A stretch of DNA of 64,000 bases, taken from positions 124,001 through 188,000 of the forward strand of contig NZ_RYFW01000004.1 in NCBI RefSeq assembly GCF_004138335.1, in the 5' to 3' direction. Positions 49,510 to 57,772 of this stretch are shown here, piece after piece. The position numbers and the translations under genes are program-made. Numbering within the stretch: the first letter of the stretch is position 1; every line of letters starts with the position of its first letter. Below the pieces are notes generated by a model. It was not told the origin of the DNA and ran no database searches. It saw only the letters and a program-made list of their open reading frames with translations. This stretch comes from Peristeroidobacter agariperforans (GTDB lineage: Bacteria > Pseudomonadota > Gammaproteobacteria > Steroidobacterales > Steroidobacteraceae).

Positions 49510-51744
49510 CTACGACTCGAATCGATAGCTGAGCTTGATCAGTAACTGATCGTCGTCGCGGAGGCTGAAAGTATCTCGCAGCAGCCGCCCGCGAGCGTCG
49601 CTCTCGGCTCGCTGTTCGTAGCCGCCGCGTCCATAAACGATATATAGATAGGAAAGCGGAGCGATCTCGAAGCGGTAGCGGAGCTGCACGCCGAGGTTGC
49701 GCACGCTGAAGTCCTCGACGACCTCATCGGTAGGCACGGCATTGCCCGCGGGATCGACGCGATAACCCTGACGAATGTCGGCATTCACGGCGACGGCTTG
49801 CAGTTTCAAGCGCAGCTCGTGCCGGTTGGTCATCACCCAGTTGAAGCCGGCGCTGAAGTTCGACTCCTCGCCGTCGAAACTGCCGATCAGATTGTCCCGC
49901 TGCCACACCAGCCAGTCGGGCGTGCGGCTCGCAAAGAACCCGAGATACACATTCAGTTCATCGCTGATGAAATAAGTGGGTTCGAGGTTGATGCTGTAGC
50001 CCACCTGGTCATTGCCAGACAAGCCCCCGCTCATGGCCTCGAGTTCCACGTGATAAGCCCAGTTGCCCTGTCGCGGCCTTTCGTACTCGAAATAGCTGTT
50101 GAAGTTGGGCGGCAGATTCACCACGCCATGGCCGCGGGTCAGCAGGTCATCCACGCCCGCGCTGTTGATATTGATCTGGCCGTACTCGTAGCTGCCGTTC
50201 CGCAGCCGGCTTTCGCGGCTGATCCGAAACTGATGATTCATCAGCTCGCCGGCATCGTTGTACGAGGTGCTGACTCGCCCGCGCCAGTCCTTGGACGCGT
50301 AGCGCGACTCGGCGGGCAGCTGGGTGAAGCGACGGTTGAGCTGCCAGTGCGCATAGTTGGTGCTGTTGCGCTCGAGGTAACCGGCGTCGTTGATCTCCAG
50401 GTCGTTGCTGAAGTGCATGCCGATCCATTGCTGGCGCCAGCCATGGTCCATTTCGTAGTCGGCCCAGACTGTCGCTCCGTCGCCGGTGGTGCTCGATCCG
50501 GAGTCTTCGATCTCGCTGCCGATGAGCCGGGTGCGAACATTCCATCGCGCCGTCGGCCGCCAGTTGTGATCGATGCCCACTACGCTGGCGGTTCGATCGA
50601 GAAACGGCCGTTCGACTCGGGTCGCGAGTATGCCCAGGTTCTGCTCTCGAAAGTCGCGCACCAGGCGCAGCGCGCCGAACGAGCGGCCGGCCGCATCGGC
50701 TTCATCGGCGCCGAACACGCCGTACTTGGTCGCGCCGATGCTGCCGTTCAATTTCAATGCGCCGGTGATATCTGCGGCGCCTTGGCCGTCATCCGCCGGT
50801 CCGCCGATGCGGCGGGTGTAGAGCAGCTGGCTGAAGTCGGACGGGGTGGTGAACTCGAAGATGCCCTGGTTCTCGGTGAAGAACGGGCGCTTGTCGCTGA
50901 TGAATGTTTCGGTGGCGTCGAAATTGACGACCAGCTCGTCGGCTTCCACCTGGCCGAAATCGGGATTCACGGTGGCGCTGAGCTGCAGCTGGCCGTTCGG
51001 CTTCCAGAACAGGTCGACGCCCGCATCGAGCTCGTTGTCGCGGTCGATGGCGTCGTAGAGGCTGGAAACGTACGGCGTGATCGCCAGCAGCGATTGTTTG
51101 AAGCTGGTCACTTCGATGGGCGCGAAGTCCGACAGGAAGCGCGGCCGCTCGAAGCTGGCCAGCGGCCACGCGACCCGTTCGCCGGTCGAGCCGACGACGC
51201 GATCCAGATAGATGCCGATGGTGCGCAGGTCGCCGGAGTTCTCGCGCATCGGCGCGATGTGCCATGGGATCAGGACCTCGGCCGTCCATTCGTTTGCATC
51301 GCCGCCGACCGCGTGTCGCCAGTTGCCGTCCCAGTCCTTGTTGAATTCGGTTTCGTTGGTGATGGTGGCGTCGTAGACGCCCGCGGTCGAGGTCACCCGG
51401 AAGTTATAGCCCGTGCGCCGATCGCCGTCGAAATCGATCATCACATTGATGCGATCGACCTGCTCCTCGGAATCGCGCTGTACGCGTTGCAGGTTTCTGG
51501 GCACGCTCGGCGGCTGGAAATTCCGGAAGGCGACCGCGAGGCCGTCCGGCGTCGCGAGGATCCAGGCCTCCGTGGCCAGCGAGCCGGGCTCGCCGTTCAG
51601 GGGCTGAGTCTTGCGAAAGTCCGTAATATGCCGGCCTTGCCGCCACTCATCGGCATCGATCCGGCCGTCGATGTCGACGGCGAAGGCTCGAGTGGCGAGC
51701 ACGGCCAGCAGCAGCCCAACGCAAGGGGCGCGGCTCGCGATCAT
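49510..51744 (-). CDS. DUF5916 protein with CBM9-like domain
   Basis: 744 residues with a Sec signal (CVGLLLAVLATRAFA). Residues 23-210 form a carbohydrate-binding-module-9-like domain (DGRIDADEWRQGRHITDF, then DRINVMIDFDGDRRTGYNF). From about 215 is the DUF5916 region: VNPDFGQVEADELVVNFDATETFISDKRPFFTENQGIF is the family signature, and the remainder has alternating aromatic/hydrophobic strands ending LLIKLSYRFES with a terminal aromatic, as in an outer-membrane beta-barrel. Role unknown; such proteins accompany polymer-degrading or secretion functions. Confidence 0.87.
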   Translation of the reverse strand: MIASRAPCVGLLLAVLATRAFAVDIDGRIDADEWRQGRHITDFRKTQPLNGEPGSLATEAWILATPDGLAVAFRNFQPPSVPRNLQRVQRDSEEQVDRINVMIDFDGDRRTGYNFRVTSTAGVYDATITNETEFNKDWDGNWRHAVGGDANEWTAEVLIPWHIAPMRENSGDLRTIGIYLDRVVGSTGERVAWPLASFERPRFLSDFAPIEVTSFKQSLLAITPYVSSLYDAIDRDNELDAGVDLFWKPNGQLQLSATVNPDFGQVEADELVVNFDATETFISDKRPFFTENQGIFEFTTPSDFSQLLYTRRIGGPADDGQGAADITGALKLNGSIGATKYGVFGADEADAAGRSFGALRLVRDFREQNLGILATRVERPFLDRTASVVGIDHNWRPTARWNVRTRLIGSEIEDSGSSTTGDGATVWADYEMDHGWRQQWIGMHFSNDLEINDAGYLERNSTNYAHWQLNRRFTQLPAESRYASKDWRGRVSTSYNDAGELMNHQFRISRESRLRNGSYEYGQININSAGVDDLLTRGHGVVNLPPNFNSYFEYERPRQGNWAYHVELEAMSGGLSGNDQVGYSINLEPTYFISDELNVYLGFFASRTPDWLVWQRDNLIGSFDGEESNFSAGFNWVMTNRHELRLKLQAVAVNADIRQGYRVDPAGNAVPTDEVVEDFSVRNLGVQLRYRFEIAPLSYLYIVYGRGGYEQRAESDARGRLLRDTFSLRDDDQLLIKLSYRFES

Positions 51745-51813
51745 GGTTCTGTTCCTGGCGCTAACCCGGTTATGCGTAGGACGCGGCCGCTGGCGAAAAG
51801 GTTTAAGCGGTTT

Positions 51814-52818
51814 TCAGATCTCGATCGTCACCTTGCCGAAGTGACGTTGCGTTTGGTAGTACTCGAACGCGGCGACGATCTGCCCCAGTGGAAAGCTTCG
51901 GTCGATCACCGGCTTCAAGCCGTTTACTTCGATCGCGCGGATCATGTCTTCCAGATCGGTTCTGCTGCCCACCGAAATTCCACTGACGCGGAGCTGTGCG
52001 GAGAACAGCGCCGGGATGAGCAGCTCGCCAGCGAAACCCGACAGCACGCCGATCAGTGCGATGTGTCCGCCCAACCTGCACGCAGCCATCGATTGCGCGA
52101 GCGTCGCGGGCCCGCCGACTTCGATGACATGATCCACGCCGCGGCCGTCGGTGAGCGCTTTGGCTTGCTCACCCCAGTTGTGGGTCGTCTTGTAGTTGAT
52201 CAGCTCGTCGGCGCCCAATTGTTGCAATTTCTCGAGCTTGGCGTCGGATGAAGAGGTGGCGATGACCCTCGCTCCCGCCGCCTTGGCGAACTGAAGCGCA
52301 AACAGCGATACCGCTCCGCTGCCCATGATCAGCACGGTGTCGCCTGGCTTCACCTTTCCTTGCGTCACCAATCCTCTCCAGGCCGTAACTGCTGCGCACG
52401 GCAACGTTGCGGCTTCTGCATGGCTGTAGCCCTTCGGTGCCCGAGTAAACGCATGAGCTGGCATGCACGCATACTCACGTGCATAGCCGTCGATGAGCTC
52501 GCCGGGAATATCACGTCGGTTTGCAGCGGTGATCTCGCCCGACAGCCAGTGCGGCCAGAAAGTGCTGACGACGGCATCGCCCACCTGCAACCCGCTGACG
52601 CCTGGACCGCACGCAACCACTTCACCCGCGCCGTCCGAGAGGGGGATGCGACCGGCTGCAGATGGAATGAGGCCGCGCACGACGAAATCATCGTGGGGAT
52701 TGATGGAGCTCGCCCGCAAGCGCACCAGCACTTCGCCCGCCTTGGGCTGCGGCGGAGTCTCCTCGATCGTGCACAGGTTGGCCACGCTCGCGGGTGCTTT
52801 CAGTCGAACGGCTTTCAT
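51814..52818 (-). CDS. Zinc-independent MDR-family alcohol dehydrogenase/quinone reductase
   Basis: 334 residues from MKAVRLKAPASVANL. The medium-chain dehydrogenase/reductase pattern is complete: NPHDDFVVRG, PLSDGAGEVVACGPGVSGLQVGD, the NAD(P)-binding GDTVLIMGSGAVSLFALQFAKAAGARVIAT and GRGVDHVIEVGG. The structural and catalytic zinc Cys/His of classical alcohol dehydrogenases are missing, so it is likely a quinone-reductase-type NADPH oxidoreductase. Substrate unknown. It follows the DUF899 gene by 77 nt on the same strand. The longer reading to 53088 overlaps DUF899 and is rejected. Confidence 0.88.
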   Translation of the reverse strand: MKAVRLKAPASVANLCTIEETPPQPKAGEVLVRLRASSINPHDDFVVRGLIPSAAGRIPLSDGAGEVVACGPGVSGLQVGDAVVSTFWPHWLSGEITAANRRDIPGELIDGYAREYACMPAHAFTRAPKGYSHAEAATLPCAAVTAWRGLVTQGKVKPGDTVLIMGSGAVSLFALQFAKAAGARVIATSSSDAKLEKLQQLGADELINYKTTHNWGEQAKALTDGRGVDHVIEVGGPATLAQSMAACRLGGHIALIGVLSGFAGELLIPALFSAQLRVSGISVGSRTDLEDMIRAIEVNGLKPVIDRSFPLGQIVAAFEYYQTQRHFGKVTIEI

Positions 52819-52895
52819 CCGGTCCTCGGTGTCGACGGCGCAAATCGGGCAGGCGATTGTTCGGTTCGACCTGCCCGTCGGTGCGGATTCAACCG

Positions 52896-53675
52896 TTATT
52901 TTTGTTGGTCCCGGAAGGCCGCCTCGCCGGCGTCCGACACCTCGATCCACTTTGGATCGGGCGGCGCGCCCGGCACGTAGCTGTCGTGCCAGTTCCACCA
53001 TTTGTAAGTTCGACTCTGCGGATAGCCCTTCGGTGAGTCTTCCCATTCCTCCTGACGGCCGAGCGCCGTCATGTCGAGGAAACTCCATACGGTGCCGATC
53101 GCCTCATCGCCGCGAGTGTTGATGAAGTAGGTGCGGAACACGCGCTCGCCATCGCGGATGAACGCGTTGTGGCCGTGCCATTGATCGACGCCGAAGTCCA
53201 GGTCGAAGCTGTCGGTGAGGGTGTACCAGGGCATGGTCCAGCCATTCTCTTTCTTGAGTCGCGCGATATCGGCTTGCGGGGCGCGCGAGACATAGGCCAG
53301 CGTCGTGTCGCGCGCGTGCAGATGTGCGAGATGGGAGACCTGGTCGGCGACCATCGAACAACCCACGCACGCATGCTCAGGCCAGCCGTGCACGCCGGGC
53401 TCGAAGAATGCGCGATAGATGATCAGCTGACGGCGGCCCTCGAACAGGTCGAGCAGGCTCACCTTGCCCTTCGGACCCTCGAACGAATATTTCTTTTCGA
53501 CTGCGAGCCAGGGCATACGTCGTCGCTCGGCCATCAGCGCGTCGCGGGCGCGGGTCATCTCCTTTTCCCTGACGAGCATTCGCTCGCGTGCGGCGTCCCA
53601 CTCCTGCGCCGACACGATGGGCGGCGCGTCCAGGCCTTGCAGTTCTTTGAGGCCTTTCTCAGTTGATGCGGTCAT
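52896..53675 (-). CDS. DUF899 (thioredoxin-like) protein
   Basis: 259 residues from ATG 53675. LVREKEMTRARDALMAERRRMPWLAVEKKYSFEGPKGKVSLLDLFEGRRQLIIYRAFFEPG is the DUF899 signature, followed by CVGCSMVADQ, a CxxC in the thioredoxin-like position, and WHGHNAFIRDGERVFRTYF. The final WWNWHDSY is also typical. Cytoplasmic; probably a thiol-based redox protein, function not established. SD-like GAGG lies upstream. Confidence 0.9.
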   Translation of the reverse strand: MTASTEKGLKELQGLDAPPIVSAQEWDAARERMLVREKEMTRARDALMAERRRMPWLAVEKKYSFEGPKGKVSLLDLFEGRRQLIIYRAFFEPGVHGWPEHACVGCSMVADQVSHLAHLHARDTTLAYVSRAPQADIARLKKENGWTMPWYTLTDSFDLDFGVDQWHGHNAFIRDGERVFRTYFINTRGDEAIGTVWSFLDMTALGRQEEWEDSPKGYPQSRTYKWWNWHDSYVPGAPPDPKWIEVSDAGEAAFRDQQK

Positions 53676-53806
53676 TGCAACCTCCGAAGCGATGCTGGTC
53701 GAATCTTCGCGGAGGAGTATGGCCCCGTAAGACGGCGGGGCAGGAGTAACAAGTGTGGCGGGAAGTCGAGCGCCGGCTACTATCGCCAGCGCCCCCGGAG
53801 TCACGT

Positions 53807-53812
53807 TACAAT
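53807..53812 (+). promoter_or_regulatory. -10 box of the tRNA gene
   Basis: TACAAT lies 10 bases before the tRNA 5' end. No good -35 element is seen at the expected spacing. Confidence 0.4.
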
Positions 53813-53821
53813 GTCCGTTCC

Positions 53822-53898
53822 GCGCCCGTAGCTCAGTTGGATAGAGTACTGCGCTTCGAACGCAGTGGTCGGGAGTTCGAGTCTCTCCGGGCGCGCCA
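53822..53898 (+). tRNA. tRNA-Arg(TCG)
   Basis: 77 nt including encoded CCA. Acceptor arms GCGCCCG and CGGGCGC pair fully. The D arm starts TAGCTCAGTTGG. The anticodon stem CTGCG/CGCAG has loop CTTCGAA with anticodon TCG at 53856-53858, which reads CGA and, if A34 modification is absent, other CGN codons less well. The T arm contains GTTCGAGTC. A weak hairpin GGGCTG/CAGCCC follows at 53907. No integrase or attachment duplication is seen beside it. Confidence 0.95.
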
Positions 53899-53963
53899 CT
53901 TCTTCAGGGCTGACATCGCAGCCCAATCCGGCGATTGCCGACGAGCCCGCCGGCGCCGGCGGC

Positions 53964-54527
53964 TCACTCCTTGACGTGGCTGTTCGCCGTGTAGCTCAAG
54001 CTCACTCGCCAGCCGCGGTCCTTGGAGGGCTCGGCGACCGACGCGTGGGCCTCGGAGGTGGCGCCGTCCCAGAAGGCGACCATCATGTCGACGCGAGACA
54101 GCGTCGCACCGGCATCGGTCATTTTCTTGCGGTGAGCGGCCGAAGCGAAATCGTAGGACGGCGTGCCGCGCTCGCGAGTGACGCGCTTTTTGATCGTGGC
54201 ATAGAGAGCCGCGGCGTCGGCTTCATCCTTGACGTCGAAGATATAGCCGCCGCGAAACAGTTTGCCGTCGTCGCAGGAATAAACCGCCAGCGCATCCCGA
54301 TCCAGCTCGCGAATCCGGAAGGCAAATTGGTAGCCGGAAGGAAGCTTGCCGTCGAACGGCCCCGAGCCGCGGGCCTCTTCCTGAGCCACGACCCGATCGC
54401 AAGGCGCGCCGAAATCCAGGACACGAAAATCGGCGGCGCCCGCCGGGCCGGCGAGCAGGGCCGCGCCGGTGAAAACAACACGAATCGAGAGACCGCTGAA
54501 CCGCACGAAATACACTCGACTGACCAT
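53964..54527 (-). CDS. Hypothetical secreted protein
   Basis: 187 residues with an N-terminal signal (RVVFTGAALLAGPAGAA). The mature protein begins DFRVLDFGAPCDRVVAQEEARG and contains two Cys (about 43 and 84), perhaps a disulfide, and a C-terminal strand WRVSLSYTANS. No domain recognised. It is divergent from the protein-kinase gene, 127 nt away. Confidence 0.7.
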   Translation of the reverse strand: MVSRVYFVRFSGLSIRVVFTGAALLAGPAGAADFRVLDFGAPCDRVVAQEEARGSGPFDGKLPSGYQFAFRIRELDRDALAVYSCDDGKLFRGGYIFDVKDEADAAALYATIKKRVTRERGTPSYDFASAAHRKKMTDAGATLSRVDMMVAFWDGATSEAHASVAEPSKDRGWRVSLSYTANSHVKE

Positions 54528-54654
54528 TGGGTAGCGTCAATTTACCCAATTGCCGGGGCGCCTGCCCGACGGAATGTGCGCTCGATCACTCTCCGACCCT
54601 CCCTTAAGGGCGAGGCCGGGCACGGATCGCGGCGGCCGGGCATACAATCGGGCC

Positions 54655-56517
54655 ATGAACAAAGAAGCGGCGCTGGCAAGCCTGGGTCTGCAGGGAAACG
54701 AGGATCACGCCACCGTGGCGAGGGTCTACGGCGAGCGTCTGGCCGCCGTCCAGGAGCGGCTGCTGTCGGCCCAGTCCGATGCCGATCGCAACACGCAGGG
54801 CGCCGAGCTCGCCAAGCTGAGCGAGGCTTACGAATACGTCACCGGCACCGGCCGCTACACGAATTCCAGCGACGCGAGCGCGACGGTGATGCGCTCCGCT
54901 ACGACGCTGACACCGGCGCCGTCAGGCGACACGTTCGTTCGCATGGAGCCGGGCGCGGTCATCGCCGATCGTCTGGAGATCGGCAATTTGCTGGGCCAGG
55001 GCGGCATGGGCAACGTGTATGCCGCGCGCGATCGTTTGAAAGAAGAAGACGTCGCGATCAAAGTGCTGCGCCAGGACTTGCAGTTCAGTATCGCGGCCAA
55101 GGATCGTTTCCTCGCCGAAGCGAAAGTTTCCTGCAGCCTGTCGCATCCGAACATCGTGCGCGTGCACGACGTCGGCATCAGCGGCGGACTCTATTACTTC
55201 TCGATGGAGCGGCTGAAAGGCCACACGCTGCGCCAGCGCATGGAGCAGTATCGTCAGAACAATTGCGTGTTCAGCATTGCTGAGGTCACGGACATCGCGC
55301 GTCAGCTGATCGACGCGCTTCGCTACGCGCATCGTTACATCGTGCACCGTGACATCAAGCCGGAGAACATCTGGCTGGCGGAAGATGGCACGGTCAAGCT
55401 GATGGACTTCGGCATCGCTCGCGCCTTCGCCAATTCTCAGCTGACCCAGACCGGCATGGCGCTGGGCACGGCCTATTACATGTCGCCGGAGCAGCGCATC
55501 GGATCGAAGGAAGTCGACTGGCGCACCGATCAATATGCGCTCGGCGTCGTGTTGTATGAATTGTTCGCGGGCACGCTGCCGACCGGTGCGGTGCAGCCCA
55601 TCGAGACGCTCCGTCGCGATCTGCCGAAGCGGTATGCGGCCGCGTTGATGCGTGCCATGGCGGTGATGCCCGAAGACCGCTTCCAGTCGCTGAATGAGCT
55701 GCTCGCCGAGATCGAAGCGCCGCCGTCGAAAAAGTTTCGTTATGGCAGCATCGTGCTGATCGGCGCGGGCCTCGCGGCCGCAGCTGCCGGTGCATTCGTG
55801 ATTGTGAGCAATCAAGGTGGCGCGCCGAAGCTCGAGGCGGCCGTCGCGTCGGCGCCGGCCGCCAAAACAACGCCCGCGCCGGCATCAGGCTCGGCGCAGT
55901 CACCTGGTGCTGCAGGAACGGATGGAGCTGCACCGAGCGAGCCGCCACCACCGTCGGAAGAAACATCAACCGTAGCCGCAACGTTGCCCGAGCCTGAGCG
56001 GGAAAAGTCGGCACCGGCGCCGGAACAATCGGCTGCTGATGCGATCAGCGCGACACCCTTGCCGGCTGCACCGGCTCCGTCACCAGCGCCGCAGCGTGTG
56101 GCGAAGGCAACCTCATCCGACAGCGCACCGTCCTCAGCGTCATCCGCCGGTGGCGGCATCGATGCGCGGCGTCAGCAATGTATCGCTCAGTGTGAGCGCG
56201 ACGATGGCGAATGTCGTAGCCTCGGCCGCCGTGGCAAGCAGGAATGCATGCGCGCAGTGGCCTTCGGTGCGACCCCGGGTCGAATCACGACGACGAATCC
56301 TGCCGCGACGAGCTGCGCCTACTTCGGACAGTCACGCTGCGACTCGTCCTTCAATCGCGAAGCCTGTCTGGCTCGCATGACCACACGATACAAAGCCTGC
56401 ATCGACGTGCTCGGCGGTACGGTTGCTCAACGCCGCCAGGATTGCGACGAAAATGCTCGCGAGTCCGACCAGCTGTGCCTGGACGAGCTGCGGGATTGTC
56501 GCCAGTCGTGCGAGTGA
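54655..56517 (+). CDS. Transmembrane Ser/Thr protein kinase with Cys-rich outer domain
   Basis: 620 residues. About 1-65 is a helical region resembling a J-domain (ALASLGLQGNEDHATVARVYGERL, then LAKLSEAYEYV). The kinase domain covers about 95-360: GQGGMGNVY, Lys136 in VAIKVL, HRDIKPENI (Asp233), DFGIAR (Asp251) and the APE-region YYMSPEQ. One membrane helix (about 366-388) leads to a Pro/Ala/Ser linker and a C-terminal domain with 12 Cys (RQQCIAQCERDDGEC to DCRQSC), probably disulfide-bonded in the periplasm and sensory. TACAAT at 54643-54648 would place the start of transcription at the ATG, so the mRNA may be leaderless. Convergent with the 56531-57772 gene. Confidence 0.9.
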   Translation: MNKEAALASLGLQGNEDHATVARVYGERLAAVQERLLSAQSDADRNTQGAELAKLSEAYEYVTGTGRYTNSSDASATVMRSATTLTPAPSGDTFVRMEPGAVIADRLEIGNLLGQGGMGNVYAARDRLKEEDVAIKVLRQDLQFSIAAKDRFLAEAKVSCSLSHPNIVRVHDVGISGGLYYFSMERLKGHTLRQRMEQYRQNNCVFSIAEVTDIARQLIDALRYAHRYIVHRDIKPENIWLAEDGTVKLMDFGIARAFANSQLTQTGMALGTAYYMSPEQRIGSKEVDWRTDQYALGVVLYELFAGTLPTGAVQPIETLRRDLPKRYAAALMRAMAVMPEDRFQSLNELLAEIEAPPSKKFRYGSIVLIGAGLAAAAAGAFVIVSNQGGAPKLEAAVASAPAAKTTPAPASGSAQSPGAAGTDGAAPSEPPPPSEETSTVAATLPEPEREKSAPAPEQSAADAISATPLPAAPAPSPAPQRVAKATSSDSAPSSASSAGGGIDARRQQCIAQCERDDGECRSLGRRGKQECMRAVAFGATPGRITTTNPAATSCAYFGQSRCDSSFNREACLARMTTRYKACIDVLGGTVAQRRQDCDENARESDQLCLDELRDCRQSCE

Positions 56518-56530
56518 GCCGAGCGCCGTC

Positions 56531-57772
56531 TCAGCCGACGACGCTCTTCAAATAACGAAACAACAATGGATGTCCGGCCTGCAGCGCCTTGCGCTGGGCC
56601 AGTTCGTCATCTTTTTTCTGGGCGCGACGGGCTTCGAGCCAGCGGTGCACGCAGCGATAGTGTTGTTCGCCGGCAGTGTCGGTGCGGGCCAGGTCGATAG
56701 TCATTTGTCTTGCGAGCCCGGGCTCGTGCAACAGCATCCACGCAGGGAAATCGCCGGGGGGCAGCGCCGCGTCAGTCGCGTCGTCATTGGCCAGATCGTC
56801 TTCCGCCGCCAGAAATTCCTGCCACGCCTTGCCGATGCCGGCATCAGGCTGTTGTGGTTTGCTCAATGCTTCCGCGGCGACCGACGGCGCGTGCCAACAC
56901 AGCGCAAACCAACCCATCAGCGAATCGACGCGACGATGTTGAAACGCGCCGCTCTGCGCGACCGCCAGACAAAGCGCAGGGTGACGCCACCATTCGGGAT
57001 CCTGCTGAACGCACACGTTCACGCCAGCCCAGTCCTGAGCCTGACTCAGCGCATAGCTGCGATGAAGCTGCGGTTCATCCGCGGAGAAGGGCTGATCGTT
57101 CAGCGCATCGGCGAGCTGCCGCCACAGCGGCGTCAGCAGTTCGCGCCACTGCGAGCCCAGCAATCGCTTGGCCGTCGGGGCTGTTTCCTGCAGAAACTCC
57201 AGTGCTTCGCGCGCGTCGTCAACAGGCTGGCCCAGACGAGCGAGCGCGCCCACCAGTCGATCGTACCCAGCCAGGTCGGAGTGGTTCGGCGCGATTTCAT
57301 ACAAACGATCCAGCTGTCGCTGCGCGTCGGCGGCATTCATCTGCGCGAGCGCGCGAGCGATGCCGTTGGTGAGCGTGGCGACGGGATTGTCGAAGAACAG
57401 ATCCATCTGCGGCGCCAGCTTCGCCGGAATGAAACGTCCAGCGATCAGCCGGTGCAACTCTGCTTGAGCGCTGACGCGTAGCGGCTTGTTGGTGGCGGGG
57501 GCGTCCGTGTGCCAGGCCGTGAATTCCTGCGGCTGCTCGACCAATCCGATGCTACGAGCGTAGTTCACCGATTGTTCGATCTGGGCGCGGATTTTCTCCG
57601 GGCTGCCCATCAGCACGCCGTCGAGGAATTCGATCTCCTGGCGACGCCAGCTCTCGTAGTCGCTATAGGCCAGGCGCCCGGTTGCGAGCAACAGCTCCAG
57701 TACGGTGAAAGCGCCTTGTTCCAACAATTGGTCGTCGACCTGCTTCTGCAGGCCAGGGTCGATTTTGATCAT
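56531..57772 (-). CDS. Uncharacterised partner of the SNF2 helicase
   Basis: 413 residues, mostly helical and acidic, Trp-rich, with no signal or membrane segment. It starts MIKIDPGLQKQVDDQLLEQGAFTVLELLLATGRLAY and ends HPLLFRYLKSVVG. TPR-like helix pairs are suggested around 190-400 but no motif is decisive. The ATG overlaps the stop codon of the SNF2 helicase (ATGA), so it is translated with it and is probably a partner or regulator. I do not recognise the family. Confidence 0.72.
   Translation of the reverse strand: MIKIDPGLQKQVDDQLLEQGAFTVLELLLATGRLAYSDYESWRRQEIEFLDGVLMGSPEKIRAQIEQSVNYARSIGLVEQPQEFTAWHTDAPATNKPLRVSAQAELHRLIAGRFIPAKLAPQMDLFFDNPVATLTNGIARALAQMNAADAQRQLDRLYEIAPNHSDLAGYDRLVGALARLGQPVDDAREALEFLQETAPTAKRLLGSQWRELLTPLWRQLADALNDQPFSADEPQLHRSYALSQAQDWAGVNVCVQQDPEWWRHPALCLAVAQSGAFQHRRVDSLMGWFALCWHAPSVAAEALSKPQQPDAGIGKAWQEFLAAEDDLANDDATDAALPPGDFPAWMLLHEPGLARQMTIDLARTDTAGEQHYRCVHRWLEARRAQKKDDELAQRKALQAGHPLLFRYLKSVVG

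Noticed and set aside
49798-52251. 817-codon open frame on the plus strand
   Set aside because: Antisense to DUF5916 and part of the oxidoreductase; composition is that of a shadow frame.
53822-53898. Integration site at the tRNA gene
   Set aside because: No integrase or 3'-end duplication of the tRNA seen nearby.
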